Under the pieces are notes generated by a model, which worked only from the letters and a program-made list of their open reading frames with translations, did no database searches and had not been told where the DNA came from. Shown here piece after piece: positions 45,598 through 53,574 of a stretch of 64,000 nt of DNA. Source of the stretch: UBA2266 sp964406945 (lineage in GTDB: Bacteria; Planctomycetota; Phycisphaerae; Sedimentisphaerales; Anaerobacaceae); NCBI GenBank assembly GCA_964406945.1, contig CAYOTO010000011.1:1-64000 (forward strand), in the 5' to 3' direction. Each line of letters begins with the position of its first letter. Position 1 is the stretch's first letter. The translations under genes and the position numbers were made by a program.

Positions 45598-45839
45598 ATG
45601 AGAGTACTCGGACTGTTTATCGTCTGCACAGCGCTTGGTTACGCGGCCACGGGCTGCACGCAGTACTGGTACGACCCGGACAGGACATTCGAGACGTGCA
45701 GAGAGGATGTAAGAGACTGCCGCTGAGGGTAAAACGTCAGGACCCCGTCGGTTTCTACTCTGAACCGTACGGCATTGCCGGTCCGCTCGCGCCGGGCAGT
45801 AATTTATTGAGCACCAGATACGACCGCTGGCGGCCATGA
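45598..45839 (+). pseudogene. Disrupted small lipoprotein gene
   Basis: The frame 45598-45726 gives 42 residues: a lipoprotein signal ending ATGC, then TQYWYDPDRTFETC and REDVRDC before a stop. From about 45710 a different frame continues RLPLRVKRQDPVGFYSE, then GIAGPLAPG, to 45839. Small planctomycete-type lipoproteins I recall join both pieces, separated by about 40 residues. I infer a frameshift or out-of-frame internal deletion. A real 42-residue lipoprotein is the alternative. Confidence 0.45.
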
Positions 45840-45849
45840 CGAAGCCGGG

Positions 45850-46785
45850 CTACTGCTCTTTTTGGAGTCTTATGGCGTCGAGTATTTCCTGGCCGCCTGC
45901 GCCGAGCAGTTCCGCGGCCAGGGTTTCGGCACAATCGGCCGCGACCTCGACCGGCGCCTGTGCGGACCGCCGCACGTAGTTTGCCGCTTCCACGTCGCTT
46001 AGAACCGCCTCAATCGTGATAATTTCATCGTTTATGACCGCGCGCACACCCAGCGGTATGCTGCATCCGCCGTGCAGGGCCGCCAGAACGACCCGCTCGG
46101 CCTCGGCGGTTACGCGCGTGTTGCGGTCGTCCAGTTTGCCGACGGACTCGGCAAGTTCGGCGTCGTCGGCCCGAATCTGAATCGCCAGGGCGCCCTGACC
46201 CGGCGCCGGTATGAATTGTTCGGGATTGAGCACGGCCGAAATTCTCTCGGAAAGCCCCAGCCGGTTCAGTCCCGCACAGGCAAGGACCGCCGCGTCGACA
46301 TCTCCGGCATCGACTTTGGAAATCCGGGTCTCAACGTTTCCTCTCAGCGGTACGCAGTTCAAATCCGGCCTGAGGTGCTTCAACTGCGCGATACGCCGCA
46401 GGCTCGAAGTGCCCACGGTCGCACCCTCGGGCAGATCCTCCAGGCCCGTGTCCTGTTGGCGGGCGACCAGCGCATCGGCGACCGATTCGCGCACGGGCAT
46501 TGCGGCGACCACCAGGCCGTCGGCCGCGGCTGTTGGCAAATCCTTCAGGCTGTGGACGGCCACATCGCCCCGCCCGTCCAGCAAAGCGCCTTCGACCTCC
46601 GAGGTAAAAAAGCCCACCGAATTACTCTTATAGAGGAAATCGCTCCTATCCCTGTCGCCCTTCGTGGAAATCGTAACAATCGAGATTTCCCAGCCGGGCA
46701 TGATTTTTCGCAGCAGTTCTCGGACGTACTCGGCCTGGGCCAGCGCCAGTTTACTGCCTCTGCTGGCTATGCGCACTGCACTCAT
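45850..46785 (-). CDS. hemC: Porphobilinogen deaminase (hydroxymethylbilane synthase)
   Basis: 311 residues from ATG 46785, which follows AGGAG. It assembles four porphobilinogens into hydroxymethylbilane. RIASRGSKLALAQAEYV, FTSEVEGALLDGRGDVAVHSLKDLP with the catalytic Asp, TSSLRR and ALHGGCSIPLG (the dipyrromethane-binding Cys) are all in place. The frame is open 23 codons further upstream but without a better start. It is divergent from ahbB across about 250 bp. It supplies the tetrapyrrole pathway encoded in the following 9 kb. Confidence 0.95.
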   Translation of the reverse strand: MSAVRIASRGSKLALAQAEYVRELLRKIMPGWEISIVTISTKGDRDRSDFLYKSNSVGFFTSEVEGALLDGRGDVAVHSLKDLPTAAADGLVVAAMPVRESVADALVARQQDTGLEDLPEGATVGTSSLRRIAQLKHLRPDLNCVPLRGNVETRISKVDAGDVDAAVLACAGLNRLGLSERISAVLNPEQFIPAPGQGALAIQIRADDAELAESVGKLDDRNTRVTAEAERVVLAALHGGCSIPLGVRAVINDEIITIEAVLSDVEAANYVRRSAQAPVEVAADCAETLAAELLGAGGQEILDAIRLQKEQ

Positions 46786-47033
46786 TAACGGCTCCTGAAA
46801 GCTCCATAGGACATTATTATCTGAACTTCTACGCCAGAAACGCGGTAGATTCAAGCGTTTTTACGCATCCTGCAACCGCGATTATCGCCATTGGGACCAC
46901 ATAAAGCCGATGTGTCCTTGAGGCGGACAGCCTTATGCGTTAAAATATACCAGATCGGTAGTGTTTTGCCGGTTGTGGCAAGCACGAGCCATTTTTGATC
47001 CGGATATCCCTCCGGGACCGCCCTTCCGCGATT
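46786..47033. promoter_or_regulatory. Divergent control region of hemC and ahbB
   Basis: About 250 bp between divergent tetrapyrrole genes. A TTAAAATA-like AT patch at about 46938-46945 may be part of a promoter. No riboswitch was recognised. Confidence 0.3.
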
Positions 47034-47531
47034 ATGAGCAAAAGTTTGACCAAAACCGAACTGAAGATTATCGAGGCTATTCAGCACGGATTGCCCGCAA
47101 CGACTACTCCATACGCCGATGCCGCCCGTGAGGTCGGCTTAACCACCGACGAATTGCTTGGAGTGCTGCGAAAATGGAAGGAGCAGGGCAAACTGCGGCG
47201 AATCGGCGCGATTGTAAACCACTTCAAAGTGGGTCTCAAGGGCGGAGCAATGGTGGTCTGGAGGGTCGAGCCCGGCCGGGTCGTCGAGGTGGGCGAAATC
47301 TTCGCCGGTTTCGAGCAAGTGAGCCACGCATACGAACGGCCGACGAGCCAAACATGGCCTTTCAGCGTTTATACCATGGTTCACGGCCAGAGCGATGAAG
47401 AGGTCCGCACGACCGTCGAGAAGATGGCGAATGCAGCGCGGGTTTCCGAGTATCGCATGCTGCATACCGAACGAGAACTGAAGAAAGTACCGCCGACGTA
47501 TGTGATCGACCGCTCGGCCAAAGGGAATTGA
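47034..47531 (+). CDS. ahbB: Siroheme decarboxylase subunit AhbB
   Basis: 165 residues from ATG 47034. An Lrp/AsnC-like winged helix (LTKTELKIIEAIQ, RKWKEQGKLRRIGAIVNHFKVG) is followed by the decarboxylase half with VSHAYERPTSQTWPFSVYTM, where the His and Tyr/Trp cluster matches AhbB and NirDLGH proteins. With AhbA it removes two acetate carboxylates from siroheme to give 12,18-didecarboxysiroheme. First plus-strand gene of the heme cluster. Its partner AhbA is encoded at 55237, 7.7 kb away. Confidence 0.85.
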   Translation: MSKSLTKTELKIIEAIQHGLPATTTPYADAAREVGLTTDELLGVLRKWKEQGKLRRIGAIVNHFKVGLKGGAMVVWRVEPGRVVEVGEIFAGFEQVSHAYERPTSQTWPFSVYTMVHGQSDEEVRTTVEKMANAARVSEYRMLHTERELKKVPPTYVIDRSAKGN

Positions 47532-47543
47532 CAGGGGGCGCAA

Positions 47544-48419
47544 ATGCTGGACCTGCCGGTACCGGAAAATTATATTTTTGCTTCGGCAATGGTGGTCTAT
47601 TTCGTCGCGGCGATTGTGGCCCTGGTGCAACTGCTCAAGAGCGAGGATTACCGGAACGTGCTGCTGCCAATAGTCTGCCTTGCCGTGGTGCTCGAAGCGG
47701 TGGTTCTTATCTTTAGAGCCGTTGAAATCAACGCTGTTCCGCTTACCGGGCTGTTCGAATCGATGGTCGTGCTGACGATCGTTTTCGGGCTGCTGTACCT
47801 TCTGCTCAGCATAGTGATACGCCAGGTCTGGTTCGCATCGGCTATGGTGTGGGGCATTTTTGCCATAGTCCTCATAGCGGGAATAGTGGCAAAGCCGGCT
47901 TCGGAGCCTCATTCGATAGCCGCCACTCCGTGGGCTCTGGCACACGGCATAATGATGATCCTCGCCGGTGCAAGCATAATGTTTGCGACGACTTCGGCGG
48001 TTCTGTACCTGCTGGCCACGCACAAACTCAAGCAGAAACGCGTGATGCAGGTTCTGGGCAAGGTGCCCAATATCGAGAAACTGGAAAAGATGACGATGTC
48101 CGGCCTGAAGGCGGGCTTCATCTTTTTAACCATAGGTCTGGCCAGCGGCGCCGGGCTGATTTATCTGCTGAAAACGCCTTTTACGGCGTGGCTCCAGGAC
48201 GCCAAAGTGATATGCATACTGGCGACGTGGCTGCTGCTGGTTGCCGTGCTGGCATTGAGCCGCCTGCTGGCCCTGAGAGGCAGAACAAAGGCTTACATGA
48301 CAATCGCGGCTTTTGCCCTGGTGGTATTCGCGATACTCGGGGTGGCGGCAATAGGCAAGACACAGCACGATTTTTCACGGCGCGTCGCTCCTACGGTTTC
48401 GGAAACGGTTATCATATAA
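47544..48419 (+). CDS. HemX/CcsA-like cytochrome c assembly membrane protein
   Basis: A 291-residue membrane protein with eight hydrophobic helices. LAHGIMMILAGASIMFATTSAVLYLLATHKL is the segment shared by HemX and the CcsA/CcmC family. The tryptophan-rich WWD motif of true heme handlers is missing. In Bacillus, hemX lies directly next to hemA, and the same order is seen here (this gene, then hemA 4 bp later). HemX in that species affects HemA level. A role in heme delivery or HemA regulation is therefore inferred. AGGGGG precedes the ATG. Confidence 0.75.
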   Translation: MLDLPVPENYIFASAMVVYFVAAIVALVQLLKSEDYRNVLLPIVCLAVVLEAVVLIFRAVEINAVPLTGLFESMVVLTIVFGLLYLLLSIVIRQVWFASAMVWGIFAIVLIAGIVAKPASEPHSIAATPWALAHGIMMILAGASIMFATTSAVLYLLATHKLKQKRVMQVLGKVPNIEKLEKMTMSGLKAGFIFLTIGLASGAGLIYLLKTPFTAWLQDAKVICILATWLLLVAVLALSRLLALRGRTKAYMTIAAFALVVFAILGVAAIGKTQHDFSRRVAPTVSETVII

Positions 48420-48423
48420 GAAA

Positions 48424-49734
48424 ATGAAAATCCTCCTGCTTGGACTGAATCATAAGAGTGCACCGGTTGATATCCGGGAGAAGCTCGCGTTCGACGCCGA
48501 GTCGGCCGAGCAGGCGCTCACACAGCTCAAGGGCAAGTACCCCGAGGCTGAATTCGTCCTGTTGTCGACGTGCAACCGGGTGGAGATTTACTGTGCAGCC
48601 AAGCGGACAGGGGGCGTCACGGATGAGCAGATAGCCGAGTTTATCGCCGAGTTCCACGACATTCCGGTGCGGCGGTTTCGCGAGTTTCTTTACACATACC
48701 GGGACGAAGATGCCGTACGCCATTTGCTGACCGTAGCGTCGAGTCTCGACAGCATGGTAGTCGGCGAAGCCCAGATCATAAATCAGGTCAAGGAAAGCTA
48801 CCGGATCGCGTGTGCGGCCAAGAGCACGGGCAAGATTCTGAACCGCCTGTTTCACATGGCCTTTTTCGCGAGTAAGAAGGTCTACACGGGAACATCGATA
48901 TCGAGCGGCAGGGTCAGCGTGGCGGGGGTGGCTATCGAGCTGGCACAGCAGTTATTTGCGGACATTTCCGCGGCGAGGGTGGTGGTCATAGGGGCCGGCG
49001 AGATGGGTGAATTGCTGGTGCAGCATCTTATCCAGACCGGCGCGCGGAATATAACGGTAGTAAACCGCTCGTACGACCGGGCCGTCAAGATGGCCGAGAG
49101 ATATAAGATTTCGGCCGGGCGGTGGGACGCGCTTGGCAAACAGCTCGGAGAGGCCAATATTGTGGTGGCTTCGGCATCGGTGCAGAATTACCTTTACACG
49201 CGAAAGCAGTTCAAAAAGACAGTCGACCGGCGCCGGCGCGGACCGCTGCTGCTGGTGGATGTGTCTGTGCCGCGGAACTTCGACCCGGCGATAAACAAGA
49301 TCGACGAAGTTTATCTCTACAGCATAGACGAATTGTCGGAGGTGGCCGAGGAGAATCGAAAAGCCCGCGAGGAAGACATCGCGGTGGGCCTGGAAATAGT
49401 CTACGCCCAGGCCGCTGAGTTTATGAACTGGTTCAAGGCCAGGGACATCGGCCCGCTGATCGGTTTGATGAAAGAGGAGTTCGCAAAGATCGGCGAAACG
49501 GAGCTGGAGCGGTTTTTCGCCGGCACCAGGCGCGAAGCCCACTGCAGAGAGCATGCCGACCAGATGGTCAATCGAATCGTGAACAAGCTGGTTCACTGCG
49601 TCATAAAGAATGTGGATATTGTGACCGAGAAGCACGGGCCCAGCGAAGCGGCCAAATTCGTAGACCGCATTGTACAACAGGCCGAGGAAATAGCGGCCAC
49701 CGCCAACTCCAAGGAGCAGGATTCAGGTGAATAG
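48424..49734 (+). CDS. hemA: Glutamyl-tRNA reductase
   Basis: A 436-residue protein. GLNHKSAPVDIREKLAF, LSTCNRVEIYC with the catalytic Cys, MVVGEAQIINQVKESY and the NADPH fold VVIGAGEMGELL identify HemA. It makes glutamate-1-semialdehyde from Glu-tRNA, the first committed step of the C5 pathway; HemL at 52229 continues. The C-terminal helical dimerisation domain is complete. Its end overlaps the GTG start of ahbD by 8 bp. Confidence 0.96.
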   Translation: MKILLLGLNHKSAPVDIREKLAFDAESAEQALTQLKGKYPEAEFVLLSTCNRVEIYCAAKRTGGVTDEQIAEFIAEFHDIPVRRFREFLYTYRDEDAVRHLLTVASSLDSMVVGEAQIINQVKESYRIACAAKSTGKILNRLFHMAFFASKKVYTGTSISSGRVSVAGVAIELAQQLFADISAARVVVIGAGEMGELLVQHLIQTGARNITVVNRSYDRAVKMAERYKISAGRWDALGKQLGEANIVVASASVQNYLYTRKQFKKTVDRRRRGPLLLVDVSVPRNFDPAINKIDEVYLYSIDELSEVAEENRKAREEDIAVGLEIVYAQAAEFMNWFKARDIGPLIGLMKEEFAKIGETELERFFAGTRREAHCREHADQMVNRIVNKLVHCVIKNVDIVTEKHGPSEAAKFVDRIVQQAEEIAATANSKEQDSGE

Positions 49735-50851
49735 AGTTTCCGATGCAAAGCCGATGCTCAGACTGCTTTTCTGGGAAAGCACTATCAGATGCAATCTGAC
49801 GTGCGCCCATTGTCGCCGGCTCGAGGCCGATGATGCCGCGTTCAAGGATATGTCGACCTCGCAGGCCAGGACTCTTATTTCTCAGTTGAGCGATATCGGG
49901 GACAGCCAGCCCATGAGGCCGGTGATGGTCTTTTCGGGCGGTGAGCCTCTTTGTCGCGAAGATATTTTCGAACTGGTAGCGACTGCAAAAGAGGCGCAGC
50001 TTCACTGTGCTCTGGCGACGAACGGTACGCTGATAGACGACAAGATCGCAAACAGGATCAAAGAGTCCGGCGTTGAGCGGTGCTCGATAAGTCTGGACGG
50101 CGCAACGGCCGAGACTCACGACAAATTGCGGCAACTGGAGGGCGCCTTCGATAAGGCGGTGGCGGGAACCCGACGCCTGCGCGAAGCGGGCGTGCCGTTT
50201 CAGATCAATATGACGCTGACGAAACATAACGCCCATCAGCTTGACGACCTGTATGCACTGGCAAAATCGCTCGGGGCGGTCGCGGTGCATCTTTTCATGC
50301 TCGTGCCGGTCGGATGCGGCGAGACTCTGGTCGAGACGGACATGCTCACACCCGCCGAATATGAAGAGAAGATGCTGGATATCTGCCGGTTGGACGAACG
50401 CGGCGAGATTCAAATGAAAGTTACATGCGGGCCGCACTACGAAAGAGTGACCAGACAGCAGGGCCTGCACAAGGCAAGGCAGGCTCATCCGCACGCGCAC
50501 GGTTCTGCGCCGGGACAGATGCGGCCCGGACACGGCGGGTCATCGAGGGGATGTCTGGCCGGACTGGGCGTGGTATTCGTAAGCCACGAGGGCGAGGTGT
50601 TCCCCTGCGGCTATCTGCCGGTAAAGTGCGGCAATGTTCTTGCAACGCATTTGAAAGATATATGGCGGCAAAGCCCGGACCTGGCGAAAATGCGGGACAG
50701 CAGCAAGCTGGAAGGCAAGTGCGGTCTCTGCGGTTATCGAAACGTATGCGGCGGCTGTCGCGCCAGGGCCTTTGCGGGCACCGGCAATTACATGGCCGAA
50801 GAGCCGTTCTGTGTTTATACACCGCCCAAAGCGGGCGAACAGCAATCCTGA
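49727..50851 (+). CDS. ahbD: Heme b synthase AhbD (radical SAM) with His-rich insertion
   Basis: 374 residues from GTG 49727, with AAGGAG ten bases ahead inside hemA. The radical SAM motif CNLTCAHC gives C22, C26 and C29. SGGEP is at 70-74. A C-terminal SPASM-like region (CGLCGYRNVCGGC, 332-344) can hold a second cluster. It should convert iron-coproporphyrin III to heme b by decarboxylating two propionates. Residues 248-270 form a His/Gly/Pro-rich insertion with five His. Its order before AhbC and its higher similarity to AhbD motifs (LLFWESTIRCNLTCAHC) decide the naming. Confidence 0.85.
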   Translation: MNRVSDAKPMLRLLFWESTIRCNLTCAHCRRLEADDAAFKDMSTSQARTLISQLSDIGDSQPMRPVMVFSGGEPLCREDIFELVATAKEAQLHCALATNGTLIDDKIANRIKESGVERCSISLDGATAETHDKLRQLEGAFDKAVAGTRRLREAGVPFQINMTLTKHNAHQLDDLYALAKSLGAVAVHLFMLVPVGCGETLVETDMLTPAEYEEKMLDICRLDERGEIQMKVTCGPHYERVTRQQGLHKARQAHPHAHGSAPGQMRPGHGGSSRGCLAGLGVVFVSHEGEVFPCGYLPVKCGNVLATHLKDIWRQSPDLAKMRDSSKLEGKCGLCGYRNVCGGCRARAFAGTGNYMAEEPFCVYTPPKAGEQQS

Positions 50852-50868
50852 AAAAGGTAAGACAACCC

Positions 50869-52119
50869 ATGATCAATATAAGCAAACTGTACTGCGATCA
50901 GGTGACTCCGGGCGACTGGCTTCGATACGGCAAGACCGGCTCGGGAGAACGAAAAGGCGAAGTGGTTCCGAAGAAAGCATCGGAGCGTCGGCCTATATGC
51001 GTGTGGAATATTACGCGGCTTTGCAATCTCAAATGCGTGCACTGCTACAATGACAGCGGTGTGGGCAAGCCCTGCAACGATGTCTCGACCGAACACGCCA
51101 AAGAGGTGCTGGCGGATCTTGCGGGCTACGGTGTTCCGTCGGTGCTGTTCTCGGGCGGTGAGCCACTGATGCGGCATGATTTGTTCGAGCTTATGGATTA
51201 TGCTCGCGGCAAAGGGCTTCGCACGGTCATCAGCACGAACGGGACGCTGATTTCAGAGGATGCGGCCGCGAAGATCAAGAATCTCGGCGTTTCATATGTG
51301 GGAATCAGCCTGGACGGTGTGGGGGAAATCAACGACAAGTTCAGAGGCGTTTCCGGGGCGTTCGACAGAGCGGTCGCGGGCATAAGAAACTGCCAGGATG
51401 CGGGTGTTCGGGTCGGGCTTCGTCTTACGCTGACCAAACGGAACGTACAGGACATCGAGGCCCTGTTCGAATTCTTCGAGAAGGAGAACGTCGAGCGCGC
51501 GTGTTTTTATCATCTGGTTCCGAGCGGACGAGGCGGCGGCATAGCCGATGAGGATCTGACGCACGCTCAGAGCCGTAAGGCCCTGGATACGATCATGGCG
51601 AAGACGAAGGCCTTTAAGGAGGCCGGGCGAGAGACGGATATCCTCACGGTGGACAACCATGTCGACGGTGTGTATCTCTATCTCAAGCTGCTCGAAAAGG
51701 ACCCGGAGCGGGCAAAAGATGTCTGGAAGCTGCTTACCTGGAACGGCGGCGGAATGTACAGCAGCGGCGTAGGAATCGGCTGCATCGACTTCAACGGGAA
51801 GGTGCACGCCAATCAGTTCTGGGGACATTACGATCTGGGCGACATACACGAGAAGCCGTTCAGCGAGATATGGTCAAATCCGGACGAGCCGCTGCTGAAA
51901 AGGCTGCGGGACCGCAGATCGTACGTGAAGGGGCGGTGCCGGTTGTGCAAGTTTTTCGACGCCTGCGGCGGAGCATTGCGTGTGAGGGCGGATCTGCACT
52001 TCGGCGATCCGTGGGCCCCGGACCCGGGCTGCTATCTGACGGACGAGGAGATCGGACTCGACGACGAAAAAGTCGCGGAATTGAAAGCCGGCGGCGAGCT
52101 GTACGAGATGCCCGAGTAG
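50869..52119 (+). CDS. ahbC: 12,18-didecarboxysiroheme deacetylase AhbC (radical SAM)
   Basis: 416 residues from ATG 50869 (AAGG upstream). The N-terminus INISKLYCDQVTPGDWLRYG is the AhbC signature, and CNLKCVHC gives C52, C56 and C59. The C-terminal region has CRLCKFFDACGG and a further Cys near the end for an auxiliary cluster. It removes two acetate side chains from didecarboxysiroheme to give iron-coproporphyrin III, the substrate of AhbD just upstream. It lies 17 bp after ahbD. Confidence 0.9.
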   Translation: MINISKLYCDQVTPGDWLRYGKTGSGERKGEVVPKKASERRPICVWNITRLCNLKCVHCYNDSGVGKPCNDVSTEHAKEVLADLAGYGVPSVLFSGGEPLMRHDLFELMDYARGKGLRTVISTNGTLISEDAAAKIKNLGVSYVGISLDGVGEINDKFRGVSGAFDRAVAGIRNCQDAGVRVGLRLTLTKRNVQDIEALFEFFEKENVERACFYHLVPSGRGGGIADEDLTHAQSRKALDTIMAKTKAFKEAGRETDILTVDNHVDGVYLYLKLLEKDPERAKDVWKLLTWNGGGMYSSGVGIGCIDFNGKVHANQFWGHYDLGDIHEKPFSEIWSNPDEPLLKRLRDRRSYVKGRCRLCKFFDACGGALRVRADLHFGDPWAPDPGCYLTDEEIGLDDEKVAELKAGGELYEMPE

Positions 52120-52143
52120 CATTCCGTATCGACCGGGACAGCA

Positions 52144-52178
52144 CGAACAACCGCGGCAAATCACGCAGTCGTTGTTCG
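52144..52178. terminator. Weak hairpin between convergent ahbC and hemL
   Basis: CGAACAAC and GTTGTTCG pair perfectly over 8 bp across a 19-nt loop. It sits in the 109-bp gap between two convergent genes. Without a T-run it is only a candidate. Confidence 0.35.
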
Positions 52179-52228
52179 GGCGTTTGCGCGCACAGCGTAA
52201 GACCCGTCGTCAGTTGTCACCTGCCAGA

Positions 52229-53509
52229 TCAGGACAGTGAAGCAGCGGCCTTTTTTGCGGCTTTCAGCGTCTTTTCAAGATCCTTTTCGCTGTGAGCGGT
52301 GCTCAGGAAGCACGTTTCGAACTGCGACGGCGGCAGATACACGCCGTTTTCCAGCATTGCCTTGAAGTAACCTGCATACCGGGCGGTGTCGCTTCGGGTG
52401 GCCGAGTCGTAGTCTTTAACCGGACCGGGATTGAAGAACAAGGTGAACATCGATCCGATTCGGTTGATTGTGTGTTCGACGCCCACATCCGTAAAGATCG
52501 CCTCGAGTTCGTTGCACAGACTCTCGGTCTCGGCTGCGAGTTTGTCGTAAGGGTTCTGCGACTTTAGCATACTCAGTGTGGCCAGTCCGGCCGCCACGCA
52601 GACCGGATTACCTGAGAGCGTTCCGGCCTGGTAGACCGTACCGTCGGGGGACAGTTGGTCCATGAGTTCGGCCTTGCCTCCGCAGGCGCCTATCGGAAAA
52701 CCGCCGCCGATGATCTTGCCCAGGCAGGTCAGATCGGCCTTGACGCCCGTCATTTCCTGGACGCTGCCGTAGCGAATGCGAAAGCCGGTTATCACCTCGT
52801 CGAAAATCAGCACGCTTTTGTTCTTCGTGCACAGGCTGCGAATCTTCTCCAAGTATGCCTTTGGCGGAACGATTACGCCCATGTTGCCGGCGACGGCTTC
52901 TACAATTACGGCTGCGATTTTGTCGCCGTATTTGTCGAATGCTTCTTCGAGTTTGGCGTTGTCGTTATAAGGCACGAGGATAGTGTGCTTGCTGAAGTCT
53001 TCGGGAATTCCCGGGCTGCTGGGTGCTCCGAGGGTGGTGGCGCCGGAGCCTGCCTGGACGAGCATGTGGTCGACGTGGCCGTGGTAGCAGCCGACGAATT
53101 TGATAATCTTGTCGCGCCCGGTGCAGCCACGGGCCAGGCGAATCGCGGTCATAACGGCCTCGGTGCCGGAATTGACGAGCCTGACCTTGTCGACAGAACC
53201 GATTGCATCGACGATCATCTCGGCCAGTCTGGTTTCGATGGTCGTGGGTATGCCGTAGCTGGTGCCCCTGCTCATAGCCTTGCGGACCGCGTCGAGTACG
53301 GCTTTGTTGGCGTGGCCCAGAATCATGGGGCCCCAACTGAGGCAGTAATCGATATATTTGCTGCCGCTTTCGTCCCACAGATAGGGGCCTTTTGCCTTCG
53401 AGATGAAGATCGGCGGGGTGCCGACGGCCTTTAATGCGCGCACCGGGCTGTTTACGCCGCCGGGAATGACTTTCACTGCATCTTTGTATGACTTTGCATT
53501 ATTATCCAT
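52229..53509 (-). CDS. hemL: Glutamate-1-semialdehyde 2,1-aminomutase
   Basis: A 426-residue PLP enzyme. PGGVNSPVRA at the start, NSGTEAVMTAIRLAR, FVGCYHGH, FDEVITGFR and the Schiff-base lysine in LGKIIGGGFPIGA identify HemL. It converts the HemA product to 5-aminolevulinate. It is transcribed on the minus strand behind cobA-hemD (65 bp apart), convergent with ahbC. The next enzyme, HemB, is not in the window. Confidence 0.96.
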   Translation of the reverse strand: MDNNAKSYKDAVKVIPGGVNSPVRALKAVGTPPIFISKAKGPYLWDESGSKYIDYCLSWGPMILGHANKAVLDAVRKAMSRGTSYGIPTTIETRLAEMIVDAIGSVDKVRLVNSGTEAVMTAIRLARGCTGRDKIIKFVGCYHGHVDHMLVQAGSGATTLGAPSSPGIPEDFSKHTILVPYNDNAKLEEAFDKYGDKIAAVIVEAVAGNMGVIVPPKAYLEKIRSLCTKNKSVLIFDEVITGFRIRYGSVQEMTGVKADLTCLGKIIGGGFPIGACGGKAELMDQLSPDGTVYQAGTLSGNPVCVAAGLATLSMLKSQNPYDKLAAETESLCNELEAIFTDVGVEHTINRIGSMFTLFFNPGPVKDYDSATRSDTARYAGYFKAMLENGVYLPPSQFETCFLSTAHSEKDLEKTLKAAKKAAASLS

Positions 53510-53574
53510 ACGTACCCTGATTTTTCCATATTTTCCAGATTAACAGCCGCCCGCCTCATTCTCTCATATCGGTT

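Noticed and set aside
47544..48419. Naming the HemX/CcsA-like gene as a System II ccsA
   Set aside because: The WWD motif is absent and no resB partner lies next to it. Position before hemA fits HemX better.
50425..50868. N-terminal extension of ahbC through ahbD
   Set aside because: It is the out-of-frame reading of ahbD. ATG 50869 begins exactly at the AhbC signature.
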